The notes: generated by a model from the sequence alone, not told the origin. A stretch of DNA of 64,000 nucleotides from Papaver somniferum (GCF_003573695.1 NC_039361.1:38733393-38797392); one strand, 5' to 3'. Counted from the first letter of the stretch, positions 34,722 to 45,731 are shown. Program-made: numbers and translations.

Positions 34722-35914
34722 TTAATTAATGGCAGAACAAATTCTTCGGATCTCGCCTTGTGCACCAGTTTTCACTTCAATATTACTCATTTTCACCATG
34801 GACCGACCAAACTCCACGTTGAATCTCAATCCGCTCAAGCCTCTAAATGGACCTGAAAAGCGTCGAACAAAAGTTTGTGTTGTAGCATCATTCCATAACT
34901 TCTGATCAGATTCTAGAACTCCTCTTCCGTTCCTCAAGTTTGTGTAATAACTTTGGTCGAATCTGGTTTCGCTGCCAGTGTCTAGTGCTACACGTCTAGA
35001 TCCATCGCCATTTTCTGGACAAAGATTTTGCAAGGTAGTAAGAAATGTTGGGTTGATTGTGGGATCGGCAGTTCCAGTTCCATTAAAATTGTATAATCTG
35101 TTGCTGAAGAATTGACAAGCTGATGTCCCAATTGTATGGGCACCTAGTAAAACCACAATATATCACTGATCAGTAGCTTATAAACGCATAACGGCTCGGT
35201 AAAAGGTCATTTCGCTACAGAAAATTATATATATACATATATCCTTACCAACTAAAGTAACAAGATCTTGAGTATTAAGTCCTTTATCGTCAAACTTCTG
35301 TAGTTGCCTTTGAATAGAGTCTGTAGCGCGAGGTAGCTCAGCAGTCTCTGATGCTATCGATACCCGACCGTCTAGCCGACCTGTTGGTACTGACCAGCTT
35401 GCACCTCCACTCTGCATTATCAGCAAGGATTATTTAGTACGTTAAAAATAGTCGAAAATCTTACAGTATAAATTATTCAATTTTAAAATGGTCTAGTTAC
35501 CACGACAACAGAGTCACGAGCAGCAATGGCAAGAATATCAGCACAAGAAACGACGCCAGGGCAAGCAGCTTCAAGCTGCGTTTTTGCATCATCAATGACT
35601 TCATAACCTGGAATCAGATTATTAGCTATAGAAGTTTTTTCTGTGGAAGTTCCATCGATAAGGATAGATGCATCACATCCTTGAACGAAACAATCATGAA
35701 AATGCATTCTAAGTAAACCAGGAGCGATGGTGGGATTTGATCGAAAATGGGTATTGACCGTTGATCGAATAATCGCTTCAGCTCTTGGACAAGAACTCGA
35801 GTAGAATCCTACTCGGGTTTGTGCTTGAACAGAAATGATGTTACTGTTCAACATCACTAAAATGTTAACCAAAATACAAAAGAGTGCAACAGAAGTGTGC
35901 GTATAGTATGCCAT
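34722..35914 (-). CDS. Class III (secretory) peroxidase 1
   Basis: Three exons: 35914-35501, 35411-35249 and 35143-34722, all with GT-AG borders; 999 bp give 332 residues, normal for the family. A signal peptide (to about residue 31) precedes the mature start [15 protein letters not shown]. The distal haem site is [18 protein letters not shown] (Arg69, His73) and the proximal His195 lies in [12 protein letters not shown]. The end is [16 protein letters not shown]. Class III peroxidases use H2O2 to oxidise phenolics in the wall or apoplast, for example in lignin and suberin cross-linking; the substrate cannot be told here. Intron positions suit the family, with intron 2 splitting the GAHTIG glycine codon. 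Peroxidase 2 at 42444 is a close paralogue. Confidence 0.95.
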
Positions 35915-36020
35915 TACAATGCAGTGTGTAAGTCGAGTTGAAGAGAGTTTGTGAATGCTTGGCCACTAAGTGTATTGACTATTGCCTTTTGGTATGAAGT
36001 CTTCTTAGAAGGCACGGAGT

Positions 36021-36032
36021 GCAATTTATAGG
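36021..36032 (-). promoter_or_regulatory. TATA box of peroxidase 1
   Basis: CCTATAAATTGC on the minus strand about 107 bp before the ATG. The sister gene has CCCTATATATTGC at a similar distance, and both follow the shared GGAGTGCAA context. Confidence 0.6.
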
Positions 36033-36575
36033 AATTGCTTAAAGAGGAAAGTGGGTAAGAACTGAAAAGTAAGTTAAGACGGCTGAGTTGCCATCAACGA
36101 AATAATCAAAAACGAATGATTAAAGGAATGCTGACATTAAATGCATGAGAAGTGGAGGGAGAAGAAACTTCAAAGTTTGATTTCTATGTGTGAACCAAAT
36201 TAAGTGTGCCAGGCCTACACGTTTATAAAGCACAAAACGCTAAATTTGAGCACAACGCGATAGCATCATGTTTTGTTTTTGCTTTGTGCCAGCCAGACGA
36301 AACAGCACGCCGCATGGATAAACACGAAGCTAGCACACCACCGCAAACTTAAACTTAATTTTCTAGCATAATGCAGCATGGTCTTGTACATTTTTTTTTA
36401 TGGAAAGAAAACTGATTTTTTTTATTGAAAACAGTGTACCTGAAATTGTTAAACCACATATTTGTAAAAGTCAACAAAGAGTGTGTTGACAGAGCAAGTA
36501 CTTTACCGGTAACATTCCAAAACGCTGCTGCTTCTTGACTGATGTATCTATCCACTTACATGTATCACAATCTGG
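36033..36575. other. Upstream region of peroxidase 1
   Basis: Non-coding. The first 200 bp resemble the peroxidase 2 upstream region (AAGTAAGTTAAGACGGCTGAGTTG near 36068 and 43824). Confidence 0.55.
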
Positions 36576-36946
36576 GAAGCACTGACACGGATACGGGACG
36601 CAGACACGACACGATACGGAGACCGGTAAAATCTAAAATCATCATGACACGGACACGTCTATATGTCAATAAAATAATTTTTATATATACTAAAATCATA
36701 GTGTTATAGTATATCAAATACATTAATCATGCAAATACATGAAAAAAAACTCAATTTTATACCGTTAGGTTAGCTCACGTGTAGAAAAATTAACTATTAT
36801 ATTAATTTATTTGACACACTAGGTTACCAAACTATTAAAATGGAGTATAGACTTCTACACGTGTGTGGTGTCGGTGTCCCACGTGCGTCGTGTGTCCGTC
36901 GCGCGTCTGACGCGGACACGACTCCAATACTGGTGTGTCGGTGCTT
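36576..36946. mobile_element. ~370-bp MITE with GAAGCACYGACAC ends
   Basis: Starts GAAGCACTGACACGG and ends GTGTCGGTGCTTC, inverted repeats with one mismatch over 13 bp. Subterminal parts are full of ACACGG/CCGTGT-type motifs. CACAATC on the left and CGCAATC on the right may be remains of a target duplication. Non-coding. Confidence 0.6.
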
Positions 36947-37527
36947 CACTGACCGCAATCAATGTAAGTTCCAAACTTTTTGTATAAATTTAAGATTTTA
37001 TTAAGAAAAAGAAATTAACAGATGTCCCCGTCAATAAACAGGTTAGCTTACCATGTATCCTATTGAAATGTCTACGAAAAGAAAATTGTTGATCAAAAGA
37101 GCTGGCAAAAATTTAACAAGTTGGCAATAATCATTAATATGCATTACTTAGAGTAGTGCCGTAGGAAATAACTCAATCCGAGTACATAATGAAAGGGTTG
37201 AAACTGTTCGAGGAAACATTCATTCGCATCATGTAGTATGTTTTTCGTTTGTTTGTAAAAAAAAAGCCTGAGCAGTGAGGCTTCAATAAGATACCCTTAA
37301 AAAGTATTTTTCATTGACGCGTCTGGCAATATTCATCTACATTAAAAATCTAACTTAAAAAGTACTAAGCATTTATTATGGGCATCCTTCGCAACAATGA
37401 ATGTCTAGTTATGGTGCACTTATGTTGAGGGAGCGTGGTTTACTTTAGAGCTTCTAAGTGAAGGGTTAGGCCGTGAAGGCAGGAGGAATAACACTTCATC
37501 TTCATATCATGTATATATAAGTTTTAG
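36947..37527. other. Spacer shared with 44080-44790
   Basis: Non-coding. AAGAAAAAGAAATTAACAGATGTCCC and GCATTTATTATG recur in order downstream of peroxidase 2, so the peroxidase/prolamin-like pair was copied with its spacer. Confidence 0.65.
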
Positions 37528-38476
37528 CTAAAGAATTGGTTCTTCTAGTGCAGGAACCTGTGGTGATGGTGGTGGTGGTGATGTTTTCCCTCCAATTATG
37601 GACGCACAATAACCTTTGACTACATTTGGATAAGCAGGGTTGAACGGTATTCCAGTTCCCCACCCCCAATCCGATGAGAAAACAGCCGGCAAGCAAGTTT
37701 CACTGAGGCCAATGATAGCTTTGCAACATGCTGGACCTAGTCGAAGCTGAAATGTAAATAGGAAATTCAAGATCTCAGCATTGCAACCTTCGATATCAAC
37801 AAGAGTTGACAAACACTTTCCGATTTCTGGATTGTATGGACCTGGTAGTAGTGGTGGAAACAGGCCAGGCATCTGAATTGTATCTAGTTGGGTGGGAGCT
37901 AGAGGTTGGGATTCGGCTGCAGCAATTGCAACAGCTGATGAAACAGAGGTGGTTGGTGCTTCAACTGACGCAGGTCCAGGTGCTCCTAGATGAACCTGTG
38001 GTGGTGGCGGTGGAGACATATGAGCAGCCAAAGGAGCTGGTGGTGATTTTTCCCCTGCAGTTATGGACGCACAAATCACAATAGCCTTTGACTGCATTTG
38101 GGTAAGCAGGGTTGAAAGGTATTCCTCCTCCCCATGCGAAAATGACCGGCAAGCAAGTCTCACTGAGGTCAATAATAGCTTTGCAACATGCCGGACCTAG
38201 TCGGAGCTGAAATGTATATAGGAAATTCAAGATCTCAGCTTTGCAACCTTCGATATCAACAAGAGTTGACCAACATTTTCCGATATCTGGATTGTATGGA
38301 CCTGGTAGTAGTGGTGGAAACAGGCCTGGAATCTGAACTGTATCCAGTTGGGTTGGTGCTAGAGGTTGAGATTCAGTTGTGCCCATTGTAACAGCTGATG
38401 CGACAATCAGTAACACGAGAACGGAAAATGGTTCTACCTTCTTAATCGACATCTCTTGAAAGCTCAAACTCTTCAT
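37528..38476 (-). pseudogene. Two-domain ECA1/prolamin-like gene (copy 3), frameshifted
   Basis: The first frame (38476-37961) holds the signal peptide and domain 1 and runs to PNAVKGYCDL. At 38071-38081 the sequence GCACAAATCACAATAG replaces GCACAATAG of the sister genes, a 7-bp insertion that shifts the frame just after the last Cys of domain 1. The second frame (to 37528) then gives the linker HMSPPPPPQVHLGAPGPASV, the echo SSAVAIAAAESQPLAPTQLD and a complete domain 2. As read, the product is a single-domain secreted protein of 171 residues with an aberrant tail. That is close to the usual single-domain size, so it might still be functional; a pseudogene is the safer call. Confidence 0.75.
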
Positions 38477-38534
38477 TTTTACTATATATCTTTCTTGCTA
38501 GTACTGTTATACTATTGTGCACTACTGAAAAGTA

Positions 38535-38543
38535 CTTATATAG
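38535..38543 (-). promoter_or_regulatory. TATA box of prolamin-like copy 3
   Basis: CTATATAAG on the minus strand, 59 bp before the ATG; retained despite the frameshift in the gene. Confidence 0.65.
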
Positions 38544-38915
38544 TAGTGTTCAAGATATGGTGAAACTGTTAAAACTTTTCAATTACAGCTATTAATGTTT
38601 AGGTTGTATGACCATGCATCAGTTTTCTTATTCACCTCTTAAGTAATTCTTACTGTAACCATTTTTCATTTAGACTGTAGTAAAATCTAATTAATGCAAT
38701 AACTATTTCAGTTGTTTTTTCAAACTTTATCCCGCAATGAATGAAAACATGACTTGCATTTTTCCATACCCCTGTTCCTGATATACCCTTGTAACCACTC
38801 TATTGAGAAGGCCTTGCCAAAAAACAAAACTAGTCATTGTGGAAGGTTTAGAGTTCCAAAAAACAAAACTAGTCATTGTAAACATAAAACGGAGCCAAGT
38901 TAAACTCAATGACTC
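38544..38915. other. Spacer between prolamin-like copy 3 and the peroxidase fragment
   Basis: Non-coding; parallels 34320-34720. A short direct repeat (AAAAAACAAAACTAGTCATTGT) lies at 38818-38880. Confidence 0.55.
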
Positions 38916-39043
38916 TTAATTAATGGCAGAACAAATTCTTCGGATCTCGCCTTGTGCACCAGTTTTCACTTCAATATTACTCATTTTCACCATGGACCGA
39001 CCAAACTCCACGTTGAATCTCAATCCGCTCAAGCCTCTAAATG
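38916..39043 (-). pseudogene. Peroxidase exon 3 fragment, interrupted by copia-3
   Basis: The last 41 codons of a class III peroxidase ([20 protein letters not shown] ... RRICSAIN), identical in protein to the end of peroxidase 1. The coding sequence is broken after CCTCTAAATG by a copia element and resumes at 42173-42202 (GACCTGAAAAGCGTCG) before ending in unrelated spacer. So the fragment was already only about 50 codons long when the element landed. It has no haem-binding residues. Confidence 0.9.
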
Positions 39044-39119
39044 TATTGGGTATATTCTTGTATATTTGTATATATTCACTTACTTGTTTTGAGAAGATAT
39101 TCACCTCTTTTAGAATATT
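39044..39119 (+). repeat. 5' LTR remnant of copia-3
   Basis: Seventy-six bases matching the start of the 3' LTR at 41963, up to TTTTAGAATAT, where an internal deletion begins. Confidence 0.85.
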
Positions 39120-41956
39120 TGCATTAAGCGAAAAGCCAGATTAGTTGTTTTTGGAAATCATCAACAGGAAGGAATTAATTTCACTGAAACTTTCGCTCCC
39201 ACAATAAAAATGGTTACTGTACGAACTAGAGCTGGCAAACAAGCTGAAATCCGCGGATTAACCCGTATCCGGCCCGTGAAAACCCGAGCCCGGCTTGGCT
39301 TGGTCCTAAACAAGCCGAGCGCGGGTTGGAGAAATAGCGGCTTGTGAGAAAACGGGTTTACCCGTCCCGGCCCGTAAACCCGCGGGTTAAACCCGTCAAC
39401 CCGTCTTGTCCTATTAATTTCTACCGTACGATTATTACATTTAATCATGTTCGTTCATTTATGGTATAAATCTCAAAAAAAACCCTAAAAGATTTCATTT
39501 TGTTTCATTCCTTCTCCACTCTGCTCTCTGCGCCTTCTTAGCACCACCTCCATCTTCTTTTTTCTTTCTTCTCTGCGTCTGTTCTTCTTTGCATGTGTAA
39601 ATTAAAGCTTAACAATAATGGATTTAATCTCAAGTAACCGATGTGAGGATTTGCTTCTTCACTTTTCTTTTTCTTTCTGTTTCTGTGTGGATTTTTAGTC
39701 GGCTAAGGGTTCTGAGTTGGATATTGGAAGTGCAAGTGAGTGATTAAGGGTGGATTTTAAAAGTAGAACATGAAGAAGAACATTATCATACTAATAGTTA
39801 AGGTTTATTTCAATGAAGTACTGGAATTGAAAAATCCAGAAGAAATTAGGGCTTCAATTGAATTTGGGGTTTTATGAAATTGAGAAGAGAATTGAGTTAA
39901 TGATAGAAGAAGCATACTAGGGTTTTGATTCAATTTAAGTTATTGGGTTAAGATGTATTGAATTCCTACAATAATTTTCGTTCTTTTTTGTTCATTCAAT
40001 CAAAAATACAGAGAGGTAAAGCCTTTTTTTCTCCCCTTGTATATCTAATGTTTGGAACATCATGTTCTTATAGATGTTGGTTTTGTTTGTATACTCTTGG
40101 GATTATAGTTACTAAAATCGAACCTCTGTTCTTTCTCTCCAAATCTTATGTTGTTGTTGTTGTTATCTTCCATTGGGTGTTGTTGGTGGGAGCTGCTAAG
40201 AGAGTAGGAGAAGGAATAATGGGCTTTGGTATCATTGATTGCTGCTTCCTGAAGTGTAGTTGCTGTTGCTGTTGATGTAGTTAACTGAAATGAGTTTTCG
40301 TCTGATTTTAGTTTGAATAGCAGCATCGAAATTTGAGGAAGATGAAATTGGAAACTGAGCAGTGATGATGGGGAGTTTGAAAACGGAATTGTGGGATTAT
40401 AAGAATCAAAAATCAGTTTTGAGTTGTGTTTACGATTTTTATCCTTGTAAATTGCGAGTTGGTGTTTACGATTTTTATCCTTGTAAATTGTAATTTGTCA
40501 CAAATTAGCTTAATTAAGTTTTAATTAAACAAGCCGGGCTAACCCGTGAACCCGCAAGCTTTACCCGTTACGGGCGCGGGTTGAAGACATGACCACCCGT
40601 GAAGAATATCAACCCGCAGGTTTTGGCCCGTGTAAACCCGTACCCATGTGACCCGTAACAAGCCAGCCCCGGCCCGCCCGTTTGCCAGCTCTAGTACGAA
40701 CTCTTCTTGCGGTTGCTGCAATAAACAACTGGGAGTTAGTTCAGATGGATGTACACAATGCGTTTCTTCATGAGGATTTAAATGAAGAAGTCTATATGCG
40801 ACTTCCTCCTGGTTTCAGTAATGGATTATCTGGCAAAGTCTGTAGACTTCGTAAGTCTTTGTATGGTTTATGCCAGGCTCCCTGGTGTTGGTATGCTAAG
40901 CTAGCAACTGCTTTGCATACATATGGTTTTTCTACCAGTGCTTCTGATCACTCATTATTTCTTTATCGCCATGGAAATATTATCATGTATATTCTTGTGT
41001 ATGTGGATGATCTTGTTATTGTTGGTAACAACACAGCTGCTATTTGCGAATTTCAGGAATATCTAGGCAGATGTTTTCATATGAAGAATTTGGGGAAATT
41101 AAAATATTTTCTTGGCATTGAGGTAGCTAGAAGTTCCAAAGGAATTTTCCTTTGTCAGCGCAAATATGCTCTAGATATCTTGACAGAAACAGGCCTTCTC
41201 GGTTCAAAACCAGCTAATATTCCCATGGAAGAAAATCATCGGCTGGCTCTTGCATCAGACTCACCTATGCCTGATCCTGCTCGTTATAGAAGGCTGGTGG
41301 GGAGACTGATTTATCTCAATCTTACACGGCCGGATCTGTGTTACTCTGTCCATATTCTTTCCCAGTTTCTGCAACATCCAACTCAATCACATTGGGATGC
41401 TGCACTTCGAGTTGTGCGCTATTTGAAATCTAGCCCGGGGAAAGGTATTTTACTTCGTGCTGATTCCAAGTTAGTTCTTGACGCTTATTGTGATGCAGAT
41501 TGGGCTATCTGTCCACTTAGTCGACGTTCACTCACGGCTCACTTTATCTTTCTCGGGGGTTCTCCTATATCTTGGAAAACGAAGAAACAGACCACAGTTT
41601 CTCGTTCCTCAGCCGAAGCAGAATATCGTGCTTTGGCTTCCACAACTTGTGAAATTATATGGTTAAAAGGATTATTACGGAATTTTGGTATAGGACATAC
41701 AAAACCAGTTTCGATTCATTGTGATAGTCAAGCTGTGTTGCATATTGCTAATAATCTTGTCTTTCATGAACGAACGAAGCATATCGAGATTGACTGTCAC
41801 TTTGTGCGTGACGAAATACTTCGAGGTACTATCCGTCCATCTTATATTCATACTACCTCTCAACTAGCTGATATTCTGACTAAAGCCTTGGGTCGTCAGC
41901 AGTTTCAAAATCTTCTTCTCAAGATGGGCATTTCGACTCTTCATGCTCCAACTTGA
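39120..41956 (+). pseudogene. Reverse transcriptase-RNase H part of copia-3
   Basis: Coding runs from about 39127 ([20 protein letters not shown]) to 39226, is broken by the hAT element, and resumes at 40694 in the correct frame, staying open to TGA at 41956. Motifs seen: the QMDVHNAFLHEDL and YGLCQAP RT blocks, the catalytic YVDD (LVYVDDLVIV), RNase H acidic block DADWA, the SSAEAEYRA motif, and the terminal SQLADILTKAL. Apart from the insertion this part is remarkably undamaged. It lacks gag, protease and integrase. Confidence 0.9.
39227..40693. mobile_element. 1,467-bp hAT-type element inside copia-3
   Basis: Inverted ends TAGAGCTGGCAAAC and GTTTGCCAGCTCTA are perfect over 14 bp, with perfect 8-bp target duplications GTACGAAC (39219-39226, 40694-40701). 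Excising it restores the RT reading MVTVRTLLAVAA. Subterminal regions are packed with GGCCCGT / AACCCGT motifs. The interior includes a tandem TTTACGATTTTTATCCTTGTAAATTG pair (about 40430-40490) and no transposase. Confidence 0.95.
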
Positions 41957-41962
41957 GGGGGG

Positions 41963-42167
41963 TATTGGGTATATTCTTGTATATTTGTATATATTCACTT
42001 ACTTGTTTTGAGAAGATATTCACCTCTTTTAGAATATCTTTTAAAATATTTTTGTAACCCTAACTCCTTTATATAGGAGTCATTGTTATCAATGATCAGA
42101 CAATTGAATTATTCTTCTCGTCTTGTTTTGAGTTATCTTGTCTTGTCTTAGGTTATAGAAACCTTCA
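41963..42167 (+). repeat. 3' LTR of copia-3
   Basis: TATTGGG ... CCTTCA, 205 bp, with a TATA-like CTTTATATAGG near 42070. Confidence 0.85.
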
Positions 42168-42172
42168 AAATA

Positions 42173-42443
42173 GACCTGAAAAGCGTCGAACAAAAGTTTG
42201 TGGAAGGTTTAGAGTTCCAAATGAGGGAGAGTAGCATTTTTCTCGATCAGAAATAGTATTGCCGTGTGTTTTACCATTCACAATTCGTCAAAACGTGTAA
42301 TATGAATTTTAACACAAACTTTTATAGAACTTCACAATTCGATTACATTTTTATTACTTACACTTGACAAATAATTTTGGTACGCTTTAATGCATATCTC
42401 TTATTGTAAACATAAAACGGAGCCAAGTTAAACTCAATGACTC
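42173..42443. other. Resumed peroxidase fragment and spacer
   Basis: 42173-42202 continues the peroxidase fragment broken at 39043. The rest is the 3' flank of peroxidase 2, resembling 34550-34720. Confidence 0.7.
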
Positions 42444-43645
42444 TTAATTAATGGCAGAACAAATTCTTCGGATCTCGCCTTGTGCGCCAGTTTTCACTTG
42501 AATATTACTCATTTTCACCATAGACCGACCGAACTCCACATTGAATACCAATCCGCTCAAGCCTCTAAATGGACCTGAAAAGCGTCGAACAAAAGTTTGT
42601 GTGGTTGTATCATTCCATAACTTCTGATCAGATTCTAGAACTCCTCTTCCGTTCCTCAAGTTTGTGTAGTAACTTTGGTCGAATCTGGTTTCGCTACCAG
42701 TATCCATTGCTACACGTATAGATCCATCGCCGTTGTCAGGACAAAGATTTCGTAAGGCAGTAAGAAACGATGGGTTGATTGTCGGGTCGGCAGCTCCAGT
42801 TCCATTGAAATTGTATAATCTGTATCGGAAGGTAAAACAAGATGCTGTCCCAATTGTATGGGCACCTAATAGAACAACAATATATTACTGAATTAGTAGC
42901 TTATAAATGCATAACGACTCCGTAAAAAATCATTTCGCAACAGAAAATTATAGTTGCTACATACATATAGCCATATATTCTTACCAACTAAACTAACGAG
43001 ATCTTGAATATTAAGTCCTTTATCATCAAACTTCTCTATTTGAATTTCAATAGAGTCTGTAAAAGCAGGTAGATTATCAGTATCTGATGCTAATGATACC
43101 CGACCGTCTAGCCGACCTGTTGGTACTGACCATCTTGCACCTCCACTCTGCATTAGGAAAAAACGGTTTATTAATTGATCTTTATGTTTCTAAATCATCT
43201 GTTGAACAATGAGGTTGAGAAATATTGTTACCACGACAACAGAGTCGCGAGCAGCAATGGCAAGAATATCAGCACAAGAAACGACGCCAGGGCAAGCAGC
43301 TTCAAGCTGTGTTTTTGCATCATCAATAACTTCATAACCTCTCAATAGAAGATTAGGGGCAGCAGTCTTTTCTGTGGAAGTTCCATTAATAAGGATAGAT
43401 GCATCGCATCCTTCAACGAAACAATCATGAAAATGCATTCTAAGCAAACCAGGAGCAATGGTAGGATCTGATTGAAAATGGGTATTGACTGTTGCTCGAA
43501 TGATTGCTTCAGCTCTTGGACAAGAACTCGAGTAAAATCCTACTCGGGTTTGTGCTTCAACGGAAATGATGTTACTGTTCAACATCATGAAAATGTTCAC
43601 CAAAATATAAAGGAGAGCAACAGAAGTGTGTGTATAATATGCCAT
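42444..43645 (-). CDS. Class III (secretory) peroxidase 2
   Basis: Exons 43645-43232, 43147-42985 and 42865-42444 have exactly the same lengths (414, 163, 422 bp) and intron phases as peroxidase 1; product 332 residues. A signal peptide of about 31 residues precedes [15 protein letters not shown]. Distal site [18 protein letters not shown] (Arg69, His73); proximal His in LVGAHTIGT. Residues differ from peroxidase 1 mainly around 80-105 ([18 protein letters not shown]) and in exon 3 ([20 protein letters not shown]), so the copies have begun to diverge near the substrate side. The expected reaction is H2O2-dependent oxidation of apoplastic phenolics. The prolamin-like gene at 44793 lies 1.1 kb upstream on the same strand. 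Confidence 0.95.
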
Positions 43646-43776
43646 TACTATACGATGTGTGAATCCCCAAACTGAGATAAACAGATGAAGGGAGAAGATC
43701 TAAATGGCGAGTTAAGAGAGTTTACGAGTTCTAGGCCTCTAAAGGTATGGATATGAAGTATTAGGAGGCATGGAGT

Positions 43777-43789
43777 GCAATATATAGGG
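43777..43789 (-). promoter_or_regulatory. TATA box of peroxidase 2
   Basis: CCCTATATATTGC on the minus strand, about 132 bp before the ATG, in the same GGAGTGCAA context as peroxidase 1. Confidence 0.6.
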
Positions 43790-44792
43790 ATGTGCTTCAG
43801 CAGAAAGTTGGTAAGAACTTAAAAGTAAGTTAAGACGGCTGAGTTGACATCAAAGGAATAATCAAACGCTCACATGAGAAATCGAGGGAGGAGGAGAAAT
43901 TTCAAAGTTTGATTTGTATGCAAGAGCTAGGGGGTGTAAACTGTGAAGTGCGCATTTTATAGCACAACATGCTAAAAGTATATTACCGGTAACATTCTAA
44001 AACAGTAGCGAAATAGTAAATTCACTTGCATGTTTTATATTTTAGTTCGAGACTACGAAATTAATATCGAAATGTAAACTCCAAACATTTTGTATAAATT
44101 TTTTTTAAGATGAAATACATTTAATAGTTAAGAAAAAGAAATTAACAGATGTCCCAATCAATAAACACGTTTGCTTACCATCTATTCTATTTGAAATATC
44201 TACTGAAAGAAAATTGTTGATCAAAAAAGCTGGCAACAGTTTAACAAGTTGACAATAATATGCATCACTTAGAGTGCCGTAGGACATAACTCAATCCAAG
44301 TACATACATAATAAAGGGTTGAAAATTGAAAGTGATCAGCTCTTTCTCCTGTTTCGGCTACACGAAATTCAGGTTAGCTGCAAATTTCGGGTTTTATACA
44401 TTATTTATAGTTCATCTACCGATAATGAACCGTAGTAGTACGTACTCAAGTAATCTTGAAGCTGGACTATATATTGTATTGTGAACATCTTTGCTAACGG
44501 TAATTCCATTAAGACAGACAAGGTAAAAAATGTTTAGTCTTATTATTAATGTCGTTGAAGATTAGTTATCCATTTTATATTTTTTTGAACTCATGTTCGT
44601 GGAAACATTCATTCGCATCATGCAATAAATTTTTCGATCATTTGTAAAAGAAACTGAGCAGAATGAGGATTCAAACAGATAGCCTTGAAAAGTATTTTTC
44701 ATTGACCCGTCTGTCAATAGTCATCTAAATTAAAAATCTAATTTAAAAAGTGCTAAGCATTTATTATATGCATCCTCATCAACAATGAATGT
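43790..44792. other. Spacer between peroxidase 2 and prolamin-like copy 4
   Basis: Non-coding; the parts from about 44080 align by eye with 36960-37430, with indels. Confidence 0.6.
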
Positions 44793-45731
44793 CTAGTTAT
44801 GGTGCACTTCTGTTGAGGGAGCGTGGTTTAGAGCAGGTGGTGATGTTTGCCCTCCCGTTATGGAGGCACAGTAGCCCTTGACTACATTTGGGTAAGCAGG
44901 GTTGAAACGTATTCCTCTTCCCCATCCCCAAACCGATGAGAAAACAGCCGGCAAGCAAGTTTCACTGAGGTCAATGATAGCTTTGCAACATGCTGGACCT
45001 AGTCGAAGCTGAAATGTATATAGGAAATTCAAGATCTCAGCTTTGCAACCTTCGATATCAGCAAGAGTTGACCAACACTTTCCGATCTCTGGATTGTATG
45101 GACCTGGTAGTAGTGGTGGAAACAACCCAGAAATCTGAATTTTATCTTGTTGTGCGGGAGCTAGAGATTGGGATTCAGCTGCGGCAATTGCGACTGAGGT
45201 GGTTGGTGGTTCCACAGACGCGGGTTTAGGTGCTCCTAGATGAACATGTGGTGGTGGCGGTGGAGACGTTTGAACAACAAATGGAGCTGGTGGTGATGTT
45301 GCCCCTGCAATGATGGACGCACAATATCCTTTGATTACATTTGGGTAAGTAGGGTTGAAAGGTATTCCTCTTCCCCATCCCCAACCCCATGCGAAAACGG
45401 CCGGCAAGCAAGTTTCACTGAGGTCAGTGATAGCTTTGCAACATGTAGGACCTAGTCGAAGCTGAAACGTAAATAGGAAATTCAAGATCTCAGATTTACA
45501 ACCTTCAATATCAACAAGAGTTGACCAACATTTTTCGGTATCCGGATTGTATGGACCTGGTAGTAGTGGTGGAAACAGCCCAGGAATCTGAACTGTATCC
45601 AGTTGGGTTGGTGCTAGAGGTTGGAATTCGGCTGTGCCCATTGTAACAGCTGATGCGACCATGAGTAGTACCAGAATGGAGAACTGTTTTACCTTCTTAG
45701 CCAACATCTCTTCAAAGTTCAAACTCTTCAT
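44793..45731 (-). CDS. Secreted protein with two ECA1/prolamin-like domains (copy 4)
   Basis: Single exon, 312 residues. Signal peptide about 17-32 (FSILVLLMVASAVTMG). Domain 1 Cys68-137 and domain 2 Cys209-278 keep the C-x9-C-x18-CC-x9-C-x28-C pattern. The linker is Pro-rich (TSPPPPPHVHLGAPKPASVE), and the signal-peptide echo before domain 2 has eroded to SVAIAAAESQ, the most degraded of the four. The tail is short (ALNHAPSTEVHHN) and lacks the SPPPPPSP end of copies 1 and 2. It is the outermost member, next to a Mutator-like element. Function unknown; secretion is inferred from the signal peptide. Confidence 0.85.
   Translation of the reverse strand: MKSLNFEEMLAKKVKQFSILVLLMVASAVTMGTAEFQPLAPTQLDTVQIPGLFPPLLPGPYNPDTEKCWSTLVDIEGCKSEILNFLFTFQLRLGPTCCKAITDLSETCLPAVFAWGWGWGRGIPFNPTYPNVIKGYCASIIAGATSPPAPFVVQTSPPPPPHVHLGAPKPASVEPPTTSVAIAAAESQSLAPAQQDKIQISGLFPPLLPGPYNPEIGKCWSTLADIEGCKAEILNFLYTFQLRLGPACCKAIIDLSETCLPAVFSSVWGWGRGIRFNPAYPNVVKGYCASITGGQTSPPALNHAPSTEVHHN

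Larger units (their letters stand above)
39044..42167 (+). mobile_element. Ty1/copia element (copia-3), internally deleted, in a peroxidase fragment
   Basis: A partial 5' LTR (39044-about 39119) and a full 3' LTR (41963-42167, 205 bp) both begin TATTGGGTATATTC; the 3' copy follows a GAGGGGG purine tract. Flanks AAATG (39039-39043) and AAATA (42168-42172) fit a 5-bp target duplication with one change. The LTR jumps straight into reverse transcriptase coding ([15 protein letters not shown]), so the rest of the LTR, gag, protease and integrase are deleted. A hAT element interrupts the RT at 39227-40693. Confidence 0.9.

Noticed and set aside
40060..40326. Minus-strand 88-codon ORF within the hAT element at 39227-40693
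   Set aside because: Low-complexity (Asn, Ser, Thr runs), with no transposase motif such as a BED finger or hAT dimerisation block.
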